64,000 bases of DNA from positions 3,458,198-3,522,197 of the forward strand of contig JAVSMQ010000001.1 in the NCBI GenBank assembly GCA_032027125.1, given 5' to 3'. Each line of letters starts with the position of its first letter. Position 1 is the first letter of the stretch. The position numbers and the translations under genes are program-made. This document shows positions 51,690 to 60,304 of this stretch, piece by piece. This DNA is from JANJTB01 sp032027125 (GTDB lineage Bacteria; Bacteroidota; Ignavibacteria; Kapaibacteriales; UBA2268). A model generated the notes under the pieces. The model did no database searches. It had not been told where the DNA came from and worked only from the letters and a program-made list of their open reading frames with translations.

Positions 51690-51717
51690 TTTAGAAATCA
51701 ATTACAGGAATATAAAA

Positions 51718-52677
51718 ATGAGCAAAATTTTAGTTTATCTTGAACCTAACAATACAGGTCTTAAAAGAGTTTCTTATGAATTGATAACTGCCGGCTTTAT
51801 CATCGGTACTGATATTACAGGCGTTTTAATTGGCTGCAGTCAGTCACAGGCTCAAACTGCGTCTGAATATGGGCTGAAAAATGTTTTGCTGGCAAATTTT
51901 GACGGAGATTCACAATATTCATCAACTCAGCACGCGGAAATTTTAACCAGACTAATTAAATCAAACGGATTCGATACAATTCTTTTCCCGGCAAATGCAA
52001 CAGGGATGGAACTGGCTCCACGCGTTTCCGTTAAAATAGGTGCAGGATATATTGCAGATTGTGTGGGAATTAAGGCTGATGGCGGTGATTTGGTGGTTAC
52101 AAAGCCGATTTATGCCGGTAAAGCCATGATTGATTCAAAATTTAATACTTCTTCAAAAGTATTATCATTACGTCCAAATGTATTTACAGCCGTAAAAAAT
52201 CCTTTTGACGGTTTGAAGGTTGAGAATTTTTCTGCCGGTACTAATCCATCGGAAGCCAAAGTCAAGGTTAAGAATTTAGCACGGAACGAAGGAAAATTGG
52301 ATGTACTCGAGGCAGATGTAGTAGTTTCAGGCGGTCGGGCACTTAAAGGACCTGAGAATTATTATTTAATTGAAAATCTTGCCGCAGCATTTGGCGGAGC
52401 AGTCGGTGCTTCACGTGCAGTCGTTGATGCAGGATGGAGACCTCATGCAGAACAGGTCGGTCAGACCGGTAAAACTGTTTCGCCGACTCTTTATATAGCT
52501 TGCGGTATTTCAGGTGCTGTTCAGCATTTGGCAGGTATGTCGAGCTCCAAAACAATTCTTGCCATCAACAAGGATAAAGATGCTCCAATCTTTAAAATGG
52601 CTGACTATGGCTTAGTCGGTGATATTTTTGAGATTTTACCGAAACTTACTGAAAAAGTAAAAGCTGTAAAAGGCTGA
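51718..52677 (+). CDS. etfA: Electron transfer flavoprotein alpha subunit
   Basis: 319 aa from the ATG at 51718 (AGGA upstream); an open frame extends further back into etfB but has no family match. N-terminal domain MSKILVYLEPNNTGLKRVSY, then the FAD-binding C-terminal domain with VVSGGRALKGPENY, GGAVGASRAVVDAGW, HAEQVGQTGKTVSPTLYIAC and ISGAVQHLAGMSSSKTILAI, the standard order. Forms the heterodimer with EtfB that carries FAD. Confidence 0.95.
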   Translation: MSKILVYLEPNNTGLKRVSYELITAGFIIGTDITGVLIGCSQSQAQTASEYGLKNVLLANFDGDSQYSSTQHAEILTRLIKSNGFDTILFPANATGMELAPRVSVKIGAGYIADCVGIKADGGDLVVTKPIYAGKAMIDSKFNTSSKVLSLRPNVFTAVKNPFDGLKVENFSAGTNPSEAKVKVKNLARNEGKLDVLEADVVVSGGRALKGPENYYLIENLAAAFGGAVGASRAVVDAGWRPHAEQVGQTGKTVSPTLYIACGISGAVQHLAGMSSSKTILAINKDKDAPIFKMADYGLVGDIFEILPKLTEKVKAVKG

Positions 52678-52750
52678 TAAAAGTTATTTGATTTCTTAAA
52701 ATCAAATCGCCTGATTATCATTTATTACAAGCAGGTTTGAAAAAAATATA

Positions 52751-52779
52751 AAGCTGAAATCTATCACAGGTTTCAGCTT
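52751..52779 (+). terminator. Terminator after etfBA
   Basis: AAGCTGAAA and TTTCAGCTT pair around 11 nt, followed by TTTCT. The rest of the 380-bp spacer up to 53060 shows no gene or repeat I can name. Confidence 0.75.
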
Positions 52780-53059
52780 TTCTGTTGGCGGTGTGTCAGG
52801 AATTAAGCGGCAATTCTCTTCCGAGGGCTGCGAACCCACTAAATGATTAATAAAGACTCTTGAAGAAATATAATACAAAAAAAACAATCCAAGTCCTGTA
52901 AAACCGGTAGAAATATCATTTATTTATCTTTCAAAATTTGCAATTTCTAATATCATATTTACGAATTAAATTGGGTATATGATTTATAATTCATAAGTTT
53001 GTGGTGTGTATAACAACACATTTTAAAAATATTTAAATAATGATACAGAGTTTAGTTAA

Positions 53060-53464
53060 ATGAAAATTAACGGTGAATATTTAAAAGTAGTTTTATTACT
53101 TACGTCATTGCATACCCTTTGTATTGGTTTTGCATTGGTTGTGTTGCCAGATAATATAATTGAAATATTCGGATTTACAGAGTTAGGCGGAAGATTTTTT
53201 CGTACTCAGGGAGGAGTGTTTCATCTTGTAATGGCAATAGGTTATTTTATAGCTGCGTTGGACATTCCTAACTGTCCGAAATTTATTCAGTATATCATAC
53301 TCGTGAAGTTTTCTGCTACTGTTTTTCTAATAATTTACTATTTATTTGTTGATGCAATAATTGTTATCTTACTCTCCGGTATTGTTGACTTTTTAATTGG
53401 ATTAGTAATACTTTACCTCAATAAACTTAGGATAAAGTATGAAATTGAACATCTAAGAGGATAA
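53060..53464 (+). CDS. Small four-helix membrane protein, unknown function
   Basis: A 134-aa protein with four hydrophobic segments at about 7-30, 52-68, 76-98 and 99-122, and almost no soluble part except the basic C terminus NKLRIKYEIEHLRG. I do not recognise the family. It starts a two-gene unit, since the epimerase gene begins 2 bp after its stop codon. Confidence 0.7.
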   Translation: MKINGEYLKVVLLLTSLHTLCIGFALVVLPDNIIEIFGFTELGGRFFRTQGGVFHLVMAIGYFIAALDIPNCPKFIQYIILVKFSATVFLIIYYLFVDAIIVILLSGIVDFLIGLVILYLNKLRIKYEIEHLRG

Positions 53465-53466
53465 AA

Positions 53467-55098
53467 ATGGAAAAGCGTTCAATTATTATAACCGGTGCAT
53501 CCGGATTTATTGGTCGTAATCTTCTTGATAATTTTAAAGATGAATACATCATATATGCTATTGCCAGACGCACACGTACCGAAGCAAATATCCCCTATCA
53601 TCATAATATAAAATGGATACAATGTGATATATCCAATGATGAAGTTATGAAAGAAGTAGGAGATTACATTATTGAGCAGGGGGGTGTTGATTATTTAATT
53701 CACCTCGCTGCATTTTACGATTTTTCATTTGATGAAAATCCTGAATACAAACGCAGTAATATTATCGGAACCCGCAATGTACTGGAGCTTGGAAAATATG
53801 TTGGAATCAAATTGTTTATATTCTCAAGTTCGCTTGCAGCTTGTGAGTTTTCACAGGGGAATAAAAAGATAACTGAGGATTCACCGTTAATTGCAGAATA
53901 TGCTTACGCTAAAAGCAAACGAATAGGTGAGGAAATGTGTAAAGATTATTCTGAATATTTTTCGTGCTACCCTATAAGATTTGCAGCAGTGTACAGTGAT
54001 TGGTGTGAGTATGCCCCTCTATACAAATTCTTAGAGACCTGGCTGTCCCGAAAAATTGAATCCCGGATTTTGGCAGGTCACGGCAAATCTGCAATTCCAT
54101 ATATTCATGTCAATGATTTGATTACTCAATTTAGAAAATTAATTAAAAAGTATAAAGATTTACCAAAATTTATGGTATTCATTGCAAGTCCGGATGGCTC
54201 TACATCACATTTGGATTTATACGCAGTAGCAACAGGATACTTTTTCGGCAAAAATATAAAACCGCATTTTCTATCGAAGATACTGGCTTATCCCGGCATT
54301 GCCGCTAAGTACCTGCTAAAATATTTGAATCTGACTTCCGATGAACCTTTTGAAAAGACCTGGATGATAAAATATATAGATTTAACTCTCGATATTGATG
54401 CATCATTAACACGCAAAGTTTTGAATTGGGAGCCAACCCCACGGTATCATATCATTAGGCGGTTACTGTTTTTGATTGAAATGATGAAAAGTCATCGTGA
54501 AGAATGGGCAATCAAGAACGAAGCGGCTTTGCACAAAGTTGCCCGTAGAACTAATATGCTTATATATGAATCTTTAACAAAGAACAAAGATAAATGGCTT
54601 GTTGTTATAGTTAATAATATTAAAAGTACTTATAAAGACGGAATTTTTATTAAATACTGGGATATGGATGACAATGAATTTCAGTGTTATATGAGTACTC
54701 TTTACCATCTTCTAATGGCAACTGTGAGAAGTAATGACCGCAATCTGCTGCTCAAATATATTGATGATATAGCTATCAGGAGATTTGCAGAAGGATTTAT
54801 ACCGAAAGAGCTTTGTGCAACTTTGCAGGTTTATAAGGAAGTGCTGATTGAAAACCTGATTAAAGAAAAGGGTTTTAAACATTTTAAGCAGGAAGTTTAT
54901 GACAACATAGGTCTCACCTTACAATTAGCTCAGGACGAAGTCGAAGACCTTTATGATAATCTGTTGAAAAAGATGTCAATTGATAGTATTGCCAAATCCT
55001 CTATACTACCTGATTGCACTGAATTACAGAAAAAGGTCAGACAACTGAGCGCCTTTTATCAAATAGCACCCGAATCTCATTACAAAAGAAATGATTAG
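53467..55098 (+). CDS. NAD-dependent epimerase/dehydratase fused to an RsbRD-like helical domain
   Basis: Residues 1-330 form an extended SDR: ITGASGFIGRNLL (GxxGxxG), LIHLAAFYDFSFDENPE, IFSSSLAACEF and YAYAK (Tyr-x3-Lys), with an extended-SDR substrate part to about 330. The remaining 210 residues are helical; SLTKNKDKWLVVIVNNI, MATVRSNDRNLLLKYIDDIA and RRFAEGFIPKELCATLQVYK resemble the RsbRD N-terminal sensor fold that precedes STAS domains in stressosome proteins, but no STAS domain follows. Such a fusion is unusual. Likely role: modification of a sugar or lipid intermediate, with the tail serving for sensing or assembly; this is inference. Confidence 0.75.
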   Translation: MEKRSIIITGASGFIGRNLLDNFKDEYIIYAIARRTRTEANIPYHHNIKWIQCDISNDEVMKEVGDYIIEQGGVDYLIHLAAFYDFSFDENPEYKRSNIIGTRNVLELGKYVGIKLFIFSSSLAACEFSQGNKKITEDSPLIAEYAYAKSKRIGEEMCKDYSEYFSCYPIRFAAVYSDWCEYAPLYKFLETWLSRKIESRILAGHGKSAIPYIHVNDLITQFRKLIKKYKDLPKFMVFIASPDGSTSHLDLYAVATGYFFGKNIKPHFLSKILAYPGIAAKYLLKYLNLTSDEPFEKTWMIKYIDLTLDIDASLTRKVLNWEPTPRYHIIRRLLFLIEMMKSHREEWAIKNEAALHKVARRTNMLIYESLTKNKDKWLVVIVNNIKSTYKDGIFIKYWDMDDNEFQCYMSTLYHLLMATVRSNDRNLLLKYIDDIAIRRFAEGFIPKELCATLQVYKEVLIENLIKEKGFKHFKQEVYDNIGLTLQLAQDEVEDLYDNLLKKMSIDSIAKSSILPDCTELQKKVRQLSAFYQIAPESHYKRND

Positions 55099-55188
55099 TA
55101 TTAATACCATGTAAAAGCAGGACTGATACGTTCTCAAAAAATTCAACGTATATTGTAATCGTTTCAATTATACTACGCTTTTTGGATT

Positions 55189-55265
55189 GTCGTGCTGTGC
55201 GACAGCGAAGTATCCAGAGCTATTAATTAATGAAATCATGAACTCTTCGCTCCGCTTCAGAGAGA
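55189..55265. repeat. Dispersed repeat, copy of the 37369-37443 block
   Basis: GACAGCGAAGTATCCAGAGC, then TATTAATTAATGAAATCATG and AACTCTTCGC follow the same order as the block inside the 37300-37543 element with few changes; the terminal repeats are more decayed. No gene in this 376-bp spacer. Confidence 0.65.
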
Positions 55266-55395
55266 CAATTCCCGGAGATTGAGCTAAAAAAATAGAACAT
55301 TCGACTGTTATCAAAATTCAGTTAAAATTGAAAATAAAATATATTTTGTTGAATTTTTAAAATTCTTCTTTGAGGTTATCAAAAAAAATATTACT

Positions 55396-55458
55396 TTAGT
55401 ACCTAATTAGTTTAGTAACTTAATTAAATAGTATCATAAGTATATAGTTCCTAAATTA
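55396..55458 (+). promoter_or_regulatory. Candidate operator of the MarR-family regulator
   Basis: Three direct copies of a TAGTNNCT(N)AATTA motif: TTAGTACCTAATTA (55396), TTAGTAACTTAATTA (55412) and ATAGTTCCTAAATTA (55444). They lie just upstream of the marR-type gene, whose start codon is at 55475. MarR regulators usually bind palindromes near their own promoter, so this is only a candidate. Confidence 0.35.
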
Positions 55459-55474
55459 AAAAAAGAAGAAAATT

Positions 55475-55942
55475 ATGAAAAAAGATATAGATATAAAATT
55501 TAAAATACAGGCTGAAAAGTTAGCTCAGCTCACATTTCTGCTGGCAAGGGTATGTGAAGAGAAAGAGCAGTATTTTACAAAACTGTATAAAATCACAAAT
55601 GCAGAGTTCCGCTGCATGAGATTTCTGCATTGTGATTGTTATTCATCAGTTAAGGAATTAGCTGGTGTTATGCGTTTAACTCCGGGCAGGATAACACAAA
55701 TAATTACTGCACTTGAACTAAAAAACCTTATAACACGGGAAATTGATACATCAGACAGAAGAAATATCAAAATCAAACTAACTGATTCTGCTATCCCATA
55801 CATCAAAAATGTTACTGAAAAACATGTGCAACTGCATGAAAAAGTCCTTGAACAAATTTCTGAAAATACAAGGGAATCTGTTTTGACGGCTATGGAAGAA
55901 CTTCTAAATTCGCTAATGAATTGGTCTAAACAAAAAGAATAA
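55475..55942 (+). CDS. MarR-family transcriptional regulator
   Basis: A 155-aa winged-helix protein: helices EFRCMRFLHCD and SSVKELAGVMRLTPGRITQI (recognition helix-turn-helix), ITALELKNLITREIDTSDRR with the wing and the conserved DxRR. C-terminal helices serve dimerisation. A Cys pair at HCDC just before the HTH could sense redox change, which is speculation. It precedes the cytochrome and rhodanese genes by 38 bp and probably controls them. Confidence 0.88.
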   Translation: MKKDIDIKFKIQAEKLAQLTFLLARVCEEKEQYFTKLYKITNAEFRCMRFLHCDCYSSVKELAGVMRLTPGRITQIITALELKNLITREIDTSDRRNIKIKLTDSAIPYIKNVTEKHVQLHEKVLEQISENTRESVLTAMEELLNSLMNWSKQKE

Positions 55943-55980
55943 TTTTTTTTTAAGTAATATATATTTTTAACAGGAATTAT

Positions 55981-57333
55981 ATGAAAAAGTTTTTAGTTTT
56001 AATTTTCGCTGCACTTATCGCAATTATCATTACAAATTGTGATGACAGTGCATCGAACAACGATCCATCATCAAAAGTAAACAGTTGCGAAGGCTGCCAT
56101 ACAAATTATGCTCACCTTAAAGCAGTATTTACTCCTGATACATCTGCCGGCGGCTCAAGCTGCGGCGGAGAAACACCACACTATGAACCCTTCGACAGAG
56201 TGCATCTCGGAGGAGCAGGCTGGGATGAATTCAAGAAATCCAAGCATTATACAATTGGCTGCGTCGGATGCCATAACGGTGTCGGCAATACTGATGACAA
56301 AAAAGTCGCTCACGGCGGAAATTTCCTTGCTCATCCTACTAAATCAAATGCAGGTGAAAAGTGTAAATCATGTCATGAGGAGGCTGTAAACAACCATCAA
56401 AACAGTATTCATCAAATGGGCTGGGGACAGAAAAGAAAAGTTTGTGTTCGTATGGGTTTGAAGGATGCAACTGAATTTGACAAACTCCCGACTGCGGTTA
56501 AGGAAGGTTATGAAACTAATTGTGCCCAGTGCCACGCTTCATCATGCGGCGATTGTCACGTTAACAGACCTAAAGCAATGGGCGGCGGACTAATGAACGG
56601 TCACAGTTTCACGGAAAAACCTGATATGGTCAATACTTGTGTAGGATGTCATTCCTCAAGAGGCGGACATGCTTATATGGGAGTAGCATCAGGAACAGTT
56701 CCGGATGTACATCTTTCAAAAGCAGGATTTAAATGTACCAATTGTCACTCAAAAGATGAGATTCACGGTACAGGTAAATTTGTTGAGCAAAGATACAAAT
56801 ACGACAAACTCCCCAAATGTATTGACTGCCATCAGGGTCTTGAAAATGATAACCCTTATCACAGTAATCACTACACTACTTTTAGCTGCAATACATGCCA
56901 TTCGCAATCATACAACAATTGTGGAAGCTGCCACATTCATGGCGACGGTGCAAGAATCGCTTCTTATCAGGATTTCAAAATCGGTATGAATCCAATTCCT
57001 GATGCCAAACCCGGATTAAAATTTGCATTATTAAGACGTACTCTTATGGCACCTGACAGTTGGGAAAAATACGGCGTTTCCGTGCTGCCGAATTTTGATG
57101 CATTCCCAGTTTATAATTATGCTACACCTCATAATATTCAGCGATGGACTGCCAGAACCAAGGTTGAAGCCGGAAAGCCCTGCACTGATGCTTGTCACAT
57201 CACAAAAGACGGTGATAATATCAAAAACAAACAGTGGTTTTTATTTGAAAGTGACTTTAAATACGATTGGGAAAAAACATCTTCTAAAGGCTTAACTGTT
57301 GACGGCAAATTGCCTTCAAGCTGGCCTAAATGA
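55981..57333 (+). CDS. Multihaem cytochrome c lipoprotein, eleven haem sites
   Basis: The N terminus MKKFLVLIFAALIAIIITNC is a lipoprotein signal with Cys at residue 20. I count ten CxxCH motifs (CEGCH, CVGCH, CKSCH, CAQCH, CGDCH, CVGCH, CTNCH, CIDCH, CNTCH, CGSCH) and one CxxxCH (CTDACH) near the C terminus, i.e. up to eleven c-type haems in 450 aa. It is an extracytoplasmic electron carrier or reductase; the family cannot be named from motifs alone (octahaem tetrathionate reductase and hydroxylamine oxidoreductase relatives are possibilities). It is 39 bp upstream of a tandem-rhodanese lipoprotein, suggesting sulfur-compound redox. Confidence 0.88.
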   Translation: MKKFLVLIFAALIAIIITNCDDSASNNDPSSKVNSCEGCHTNYAHLKAVFTPDTSAGGSSCGGETPHYEPFDRVHLGGAGWDEFKKSKHYTIGCVGCHNGVGNTDDKKVAHGGNFLAHPTKSNAGEKCKSCHEEAVNNHQNSIHQMGWGQKRKVCVRMGLKDATEFDKLPTAVKEGYETNCAQCHASSCGDCHVNRPKAMGGGLMNGHSFTEKPDMVNTCVGCHSSRGGHAYMGVASGTVPDVHLSKAGFKCTNCHSKDEIHGTGKFVEQRYKYDKLPKCIDCHQGLENDNPYHSNHYTTFSCNTCHSQSYNNCGSCHIHGDGARIASYQDFKIGMNPIPDAKPGLKFALLRRTLMAPDSWEKYGVSVLPNFDAFPVYNYATPHNIQRWTARTKVEAGKPCTDACHITKDGDNIKNKQWFLFESDFKYDWEKTSSKGLTVDGKLPSSWPK

Positions 57334-57372
57334 TTTTAATAATTAATTAACTGTTAACTCATGGAGTTTATT

Positions 57373-58374
57373 ATGATTTCTAAATTCAAAAATCTGAACG
57401 GCTTACTTGCCGTTGTACTTCTTTCCCTGTTTGTCTTTATGACAAGCTGTTCCGAAGATTCAACCACGCCGACTACTAAGGCTGAATCACAGATACTTAT
57501 CGAATATCTCGAAAGTGCTGCCGGTGGTGATTATATTAATGTAACAATGAATAACATTGCACCTGCTTCAGAAGTGAAGACAAGCATTACAGCCGACCCT
57601 TCCAAGTATTTTGTTATGGATATTCGTGACTCTGCCGCTTTTGCAAAAGGTCATATTGCCGGTGCAGTTCTTGTACCTTTTAAAGAAGTATTAAATTATT
57701 TCAAAGCTCACGACATGACTACATATACTAAAGTATATATGGTTTGTTTCTCAGGACAGTCAGCAGCTTATGCAACAGGATTGTTGAGATTAGCAGGCTA
57801 TAATAATGTGTTCAGCATGAAATACGGTATGGCTTCATGGCATTCGGACTTCATAAATTCATGGAAAAATAGTGTTGGTAATGCCGGTGCTTCTATAATT
57901 ACTAATGATTCGATTGCTAAACCGGCTCCCGGTAATCTTCCGACAATAACAACCGGAAAATCAGGCGGAAAAGAAATTCTTGATGCAAGAGTTGCTCAGG
58001 CATTTGCTGATGGATTTCCTTCAGTTGGAAAAGATGTAGTTATCGGTAATTTAAATAATTATTTTATCGTTGCATACTGGCAAATTGCCGACTATAAAGA
58101 TCCGGGACATTTACCGGGTGCTACTTGCTATGTTCCTAAAACAGATTTTAAATCTACTGTTAATCTGAAAACATTACCCACTAACAAAACTATTGCATTA
58201 TACTGCTATACAGGTCATACAGCCGCTTATGCTGCTGCATTCCTGAAAGTTATGGGTTACGACGTTAAATCTATTTCTTTTGGCGGAAATGCATTCTTTT
58301 ATGATATGATGGTTGCCAAAGGTAAATCAGCGTGGAAAGATGCTGATTGTTTAAATTATGAAATCGTAAAATAA
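57373..58374 (+). CDS. Lipoprotein with two rhodanese domains
   Basis: I choose the ATG at 57373 because GGAG lies 8 nt upstream; an ATG at 57361 overlaps that site. The 333-aa product starts MISKFKNLNGLLAVVLLSLF and has a lipobox MTSC. Two rhodanese domains follow with intact active-site loops: VCFSGQSAAYA at about 125 and YCYTGHTAAYA near 275, each with a catalytic Cys. Rhodaneses transfer sulfane sulfur, e.g. from thiosulfate or polysulfide. Being a lipoprotein next to a multihaem cytochrome, it probably acts at the periplasmic or outer-membrane face. Confidence 0.9.
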   Translation: MISKFKNLNGLLAVVLLSLFVFMTSCSEDSTTPTTKAESQILIEYLESAAGGDYINVTMNNIAPASEVKTSITADPSKYFVMDIRDSAAFAKGHIAGAVLVPFKEVLNYFKAHDMTTYTKVYMVCFSGQSAAYATGLLRLAGYNNVFSMKYGMASWHSDFINSWKNSVGNAGASIITNDSIAKPAPGNLPTITTGKSGGKEILDARVAQAFADGFPSVGKDVVIGNLNNYFIVAYWQIADYKDPGHLPGATCYVPKTDFKSTVNLKTLPTNKTIALYCYTGHTAAYAAAFLKVMGYDVKSISFGGNAFFYDMMVAKGKSAWKDADCLNYEIVK

Positions 58375-58402
58375 TTATCATTTTAAAATGATACTTTCTA
58401 AG

Positions 58403-58425
58403 AAGCCGGTAATATTTGCCGGCTT
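58403..58425 (+). terminator. Terminator after the rhodanese gene
   Basis: AAGCCGG and CCGGCTT pair around 9 nt, followed by T6. Confidence 0.85.
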
Positions 58426-58463
58426 TTTTGTTATGTACTTGTCTTTAATAAAGTTTGTTCTTC

Positions 58464-58506
58464 GTCCTACGCCGGCGGAGGTGTCTCGGAGTGACGGAGG
58501 TGGATT
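58464..58506. repeat. Intergenic copy of the GC-rich palindromic element
   Basis: GCCGGCGGAGGTGTC, CGGAG-TGACGGAGG and GGTGGATTT appear in the order seen on the minus strand of 9170-9209 inside a T9SS gene, with several changes. Here it lies between genes, and the TGACGGAGG arm is kept. Confidence 0.6.
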
Positions 58507-58609
58507 TGGTTTATATTGTATTTTGTTCAAATATTTTTTATTTCTGAAAAAAGAAAGGGGGAAAAACCGACTCTGAAGAAGTCAAATGTTTATAGAAAGA
58601 ATGATATTT

Positions 58610-58840
58610 AATTATATGCGACCACTACGAGGTCGAATTGTAACCACCACACAATCCTTTCTATAAACATTAAATCCCATCGGGATTATATCGAAACAAA
58701 TGATTTCACTTTTTCTATAAACATTAAATCTCTATGAGATGCAATCAATTCAAATCCCCAAAATCCCAACAATCCCAAAAATCACAGTTCAGACAAGATG
58801 TGCTTTTTATACCGATATTCCGTTCCTACGGAGTTGGGGA
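58610..58840. repeat. Short hairpin repeats with CTATAAACATTAAAT lead-in
   Basis: TTTCTATAAACATTAAAT occurs at about 58660 and 58714, each followed by a small hairpin: ATCCC-ATC-GGGAT in one and ATCTC-TAT-GAGAT in the other, a compensatory change. CGACCACTACGAGGTCG (58620) and ACTCC-type CCTACGG (58823) belong to the same family as the block at 35720-36062. Confidence 0.6.
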
Positions 58841-58848
58841 TTAAGGTA

Positions 58849-58881
58849 AGATGTGCCACACTTCCAAAGTGTGGCACATCT
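58849..58881. repeat. Perfect 33-bp palindrome downstream of the sigma54 regulator gene
   Basis: AGATGTGCCACACTT, loop CCA, complement at 58867-58881: 15 of 15 pairs. It has the same 15-3-15 geometry as the in-frame palindromes of the T9SS genes but lies 55 bp after the stop codon of the leftward regulator gene and may act as its terminator. Confidence 0.7.
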
Positions 58882-58935
58882 GAAAAAAGGGATTGTGGAG
58901 TCCATTTGCAAGAGGAGTTGGGATTGTACTCTCTA

Positions 58936-60303
58936 CTACATCTTTATATCATACTTTTTGATTTTGGCAATCAGATTTACTCTTGAAATTCCTAAAATTT
59001 CAGCTCCCTTAGTATGATTATTTTTGGTATATATCAAAGTTCTGATAATGTGGTCCTTTTCAACATCTGACAGTGACATTGGGGCGGCATCATCATCAGA
59101 TTTTTCATAATAATTATTTTCAATGAAATAATTGGGAAGTGATTTTCTCCTGAGTTCATTCGATGTCTCAACTATAATCGCACTGTTTATCATATTCATA
59201 AGTTCGCGAACATTGCCGGGGAAACTGTAACTCAATAAACTATCTAAAAGCGGTTTAGAAATCTTTTCGATACTCTTTCCATACTTTTGATTAAATATAT
59301 TGAGAAAATGATTCGCCAGCAGCGGAATATCATCTTTTCTATCTCTTAGAGGCGGGAGAGTAATTGAATTGATATTTAACCGAAAAAATAAATCCTTTCT
59401 GAAATTACCGGATTTTATTTCCTCAAACAGATTTTTATTTGTTGCTGCAATTATTCTGACATCTACTTTGATACTTTTTGTCGAACCCAGCCTATAAAAT
59501 TCTTCTTCCTGTAATACTCTGAGAAGTTTGACCTGTACACTTAGCGGCAGTTCACCGATTTCATCCAAAAAGAGTGTGCCGTGATTTGCATCTTCAATAA
59601 ATCCCAGTTTATCTTTAGAAGCTCCGGTAAATGCACCCTTCTGATAACCGAAAAATTCACTTGAAAATAGTTCGTGTGCAAATGTACCGGCATTCACTGC
59701 GACAAATTTTTTATCTTTCCGGTTGCTGATTTTATGAATGGCCTTAGCGATTAGTTCTTTACCCGAGCCGCTTTCACCGGAGAGTAGAATGCCGTTATCG
59801 GTTTTAGCAAATTTTTCAACAAAATGAAAAATTTTGAACATATTTTTGTCGCAGGTTATAATCTCCTTAAAGACATCATTATATTTTAACCCTTCAAATC
59901 TGAATTCTTTTGCAGCATCTGATTCATCTGTATAAAAACGTTTATTTTCGACGGCAGCATCAATGGTTTCAATTAATTTATTTTCTTCAATCGGCTTTAG
60001 AATATAGTCATAAGTACCGTGTTTCATTGCTGAAATTGCGGTATCAATATCTTCAACCCCTGTAAGGACAATAGTAGTTATATCAATATTTTCTTTTTTG
60101 ATAAACTGAAGAATATCCAGACCTGAAACATCAGGCATATCCATATCAAGAATCAGTATATCGAATTTATCATCTTTAAGTAATTGAAATGCTTTTGATG
60201 AATCCTGAAGTGTTTTGACTTCAAATCTTTCCTTTTGCAGAAGCATTATCCGCAAAAAGTTCAAAACTGCCTGATTGTCGTCAATAAGAAGAATTTTTAC
60301 CAT
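58936..60303 (-). CDS. Sigma54-dependent response regulator (NtrC family)
   Basis: Three domains in 455 aa. Receiver (1-120): ILLIDDNQAV with the acidic pair, LILDMDMPDVSG with the phospho-acceptor Asp, and ILKPIEE. AAA+ domain (about 155-385): GESGSGKE (Walker A), KGAFTGAS (sigma54 contact), GTLFLDEIGELP (Walker B), FRLNINSITLPPLRDRKDDI. Fis-type HTH at the C terminus (NHTKGAEILGISRVNLIAKI). All motifs for ATP-driven sigma54 activation are present. It begins 1 bp after the stop codon of the kinase gene. Targets may be sigma54 promoters of the adjoining redox complex. Confidence 0.95.
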   Translation of the reverse strand: MVKILLIDDNQAVLNFLRIMLLQKERFEVKTLQDSSKAFQLLKDDKFDILILDMDMPDVSGLDILQFIKKENIDITTIVLTGVEDIDTAISAMKHGTYDYILKPIEENKLIETIDAAVENKRFYTDESDAAKEFRFEGLKYNDVFKEIITCDKNMFKIFHFVEKFAKTDNGILLSGESGSGKELIAKAIHKISNRKDKKFVAVNAGTFAHELFSSEFFGYQKGAFTGASKDKLGFIEDANHGTLFLDEIGELPLSVQVKLLRVLQEEEFYRLGSTKSIKVDVRIIAATNKNLFEEIKSGNFRKDLFFRLNINSITLPPLRDRKDDIPLLANHFLNIFNQKYGKSIEKISKPLLDSLLSYSFPGNVRELMNMINSAIIVETSNELRRKSLPNYFIENNYYEKSDDDAAPMSLSDVEKDHIIRTLIYTKNNHTKGAEILGISRVNLIAKIKKYDIKM

Positions 60304-60304
60304 A

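Noticed and set aside
58388..58576. 62-codon forward frame after the rhodanese gene
   Set aside because: It covers the terminator and the GC-rich dispersed element and has no family match.
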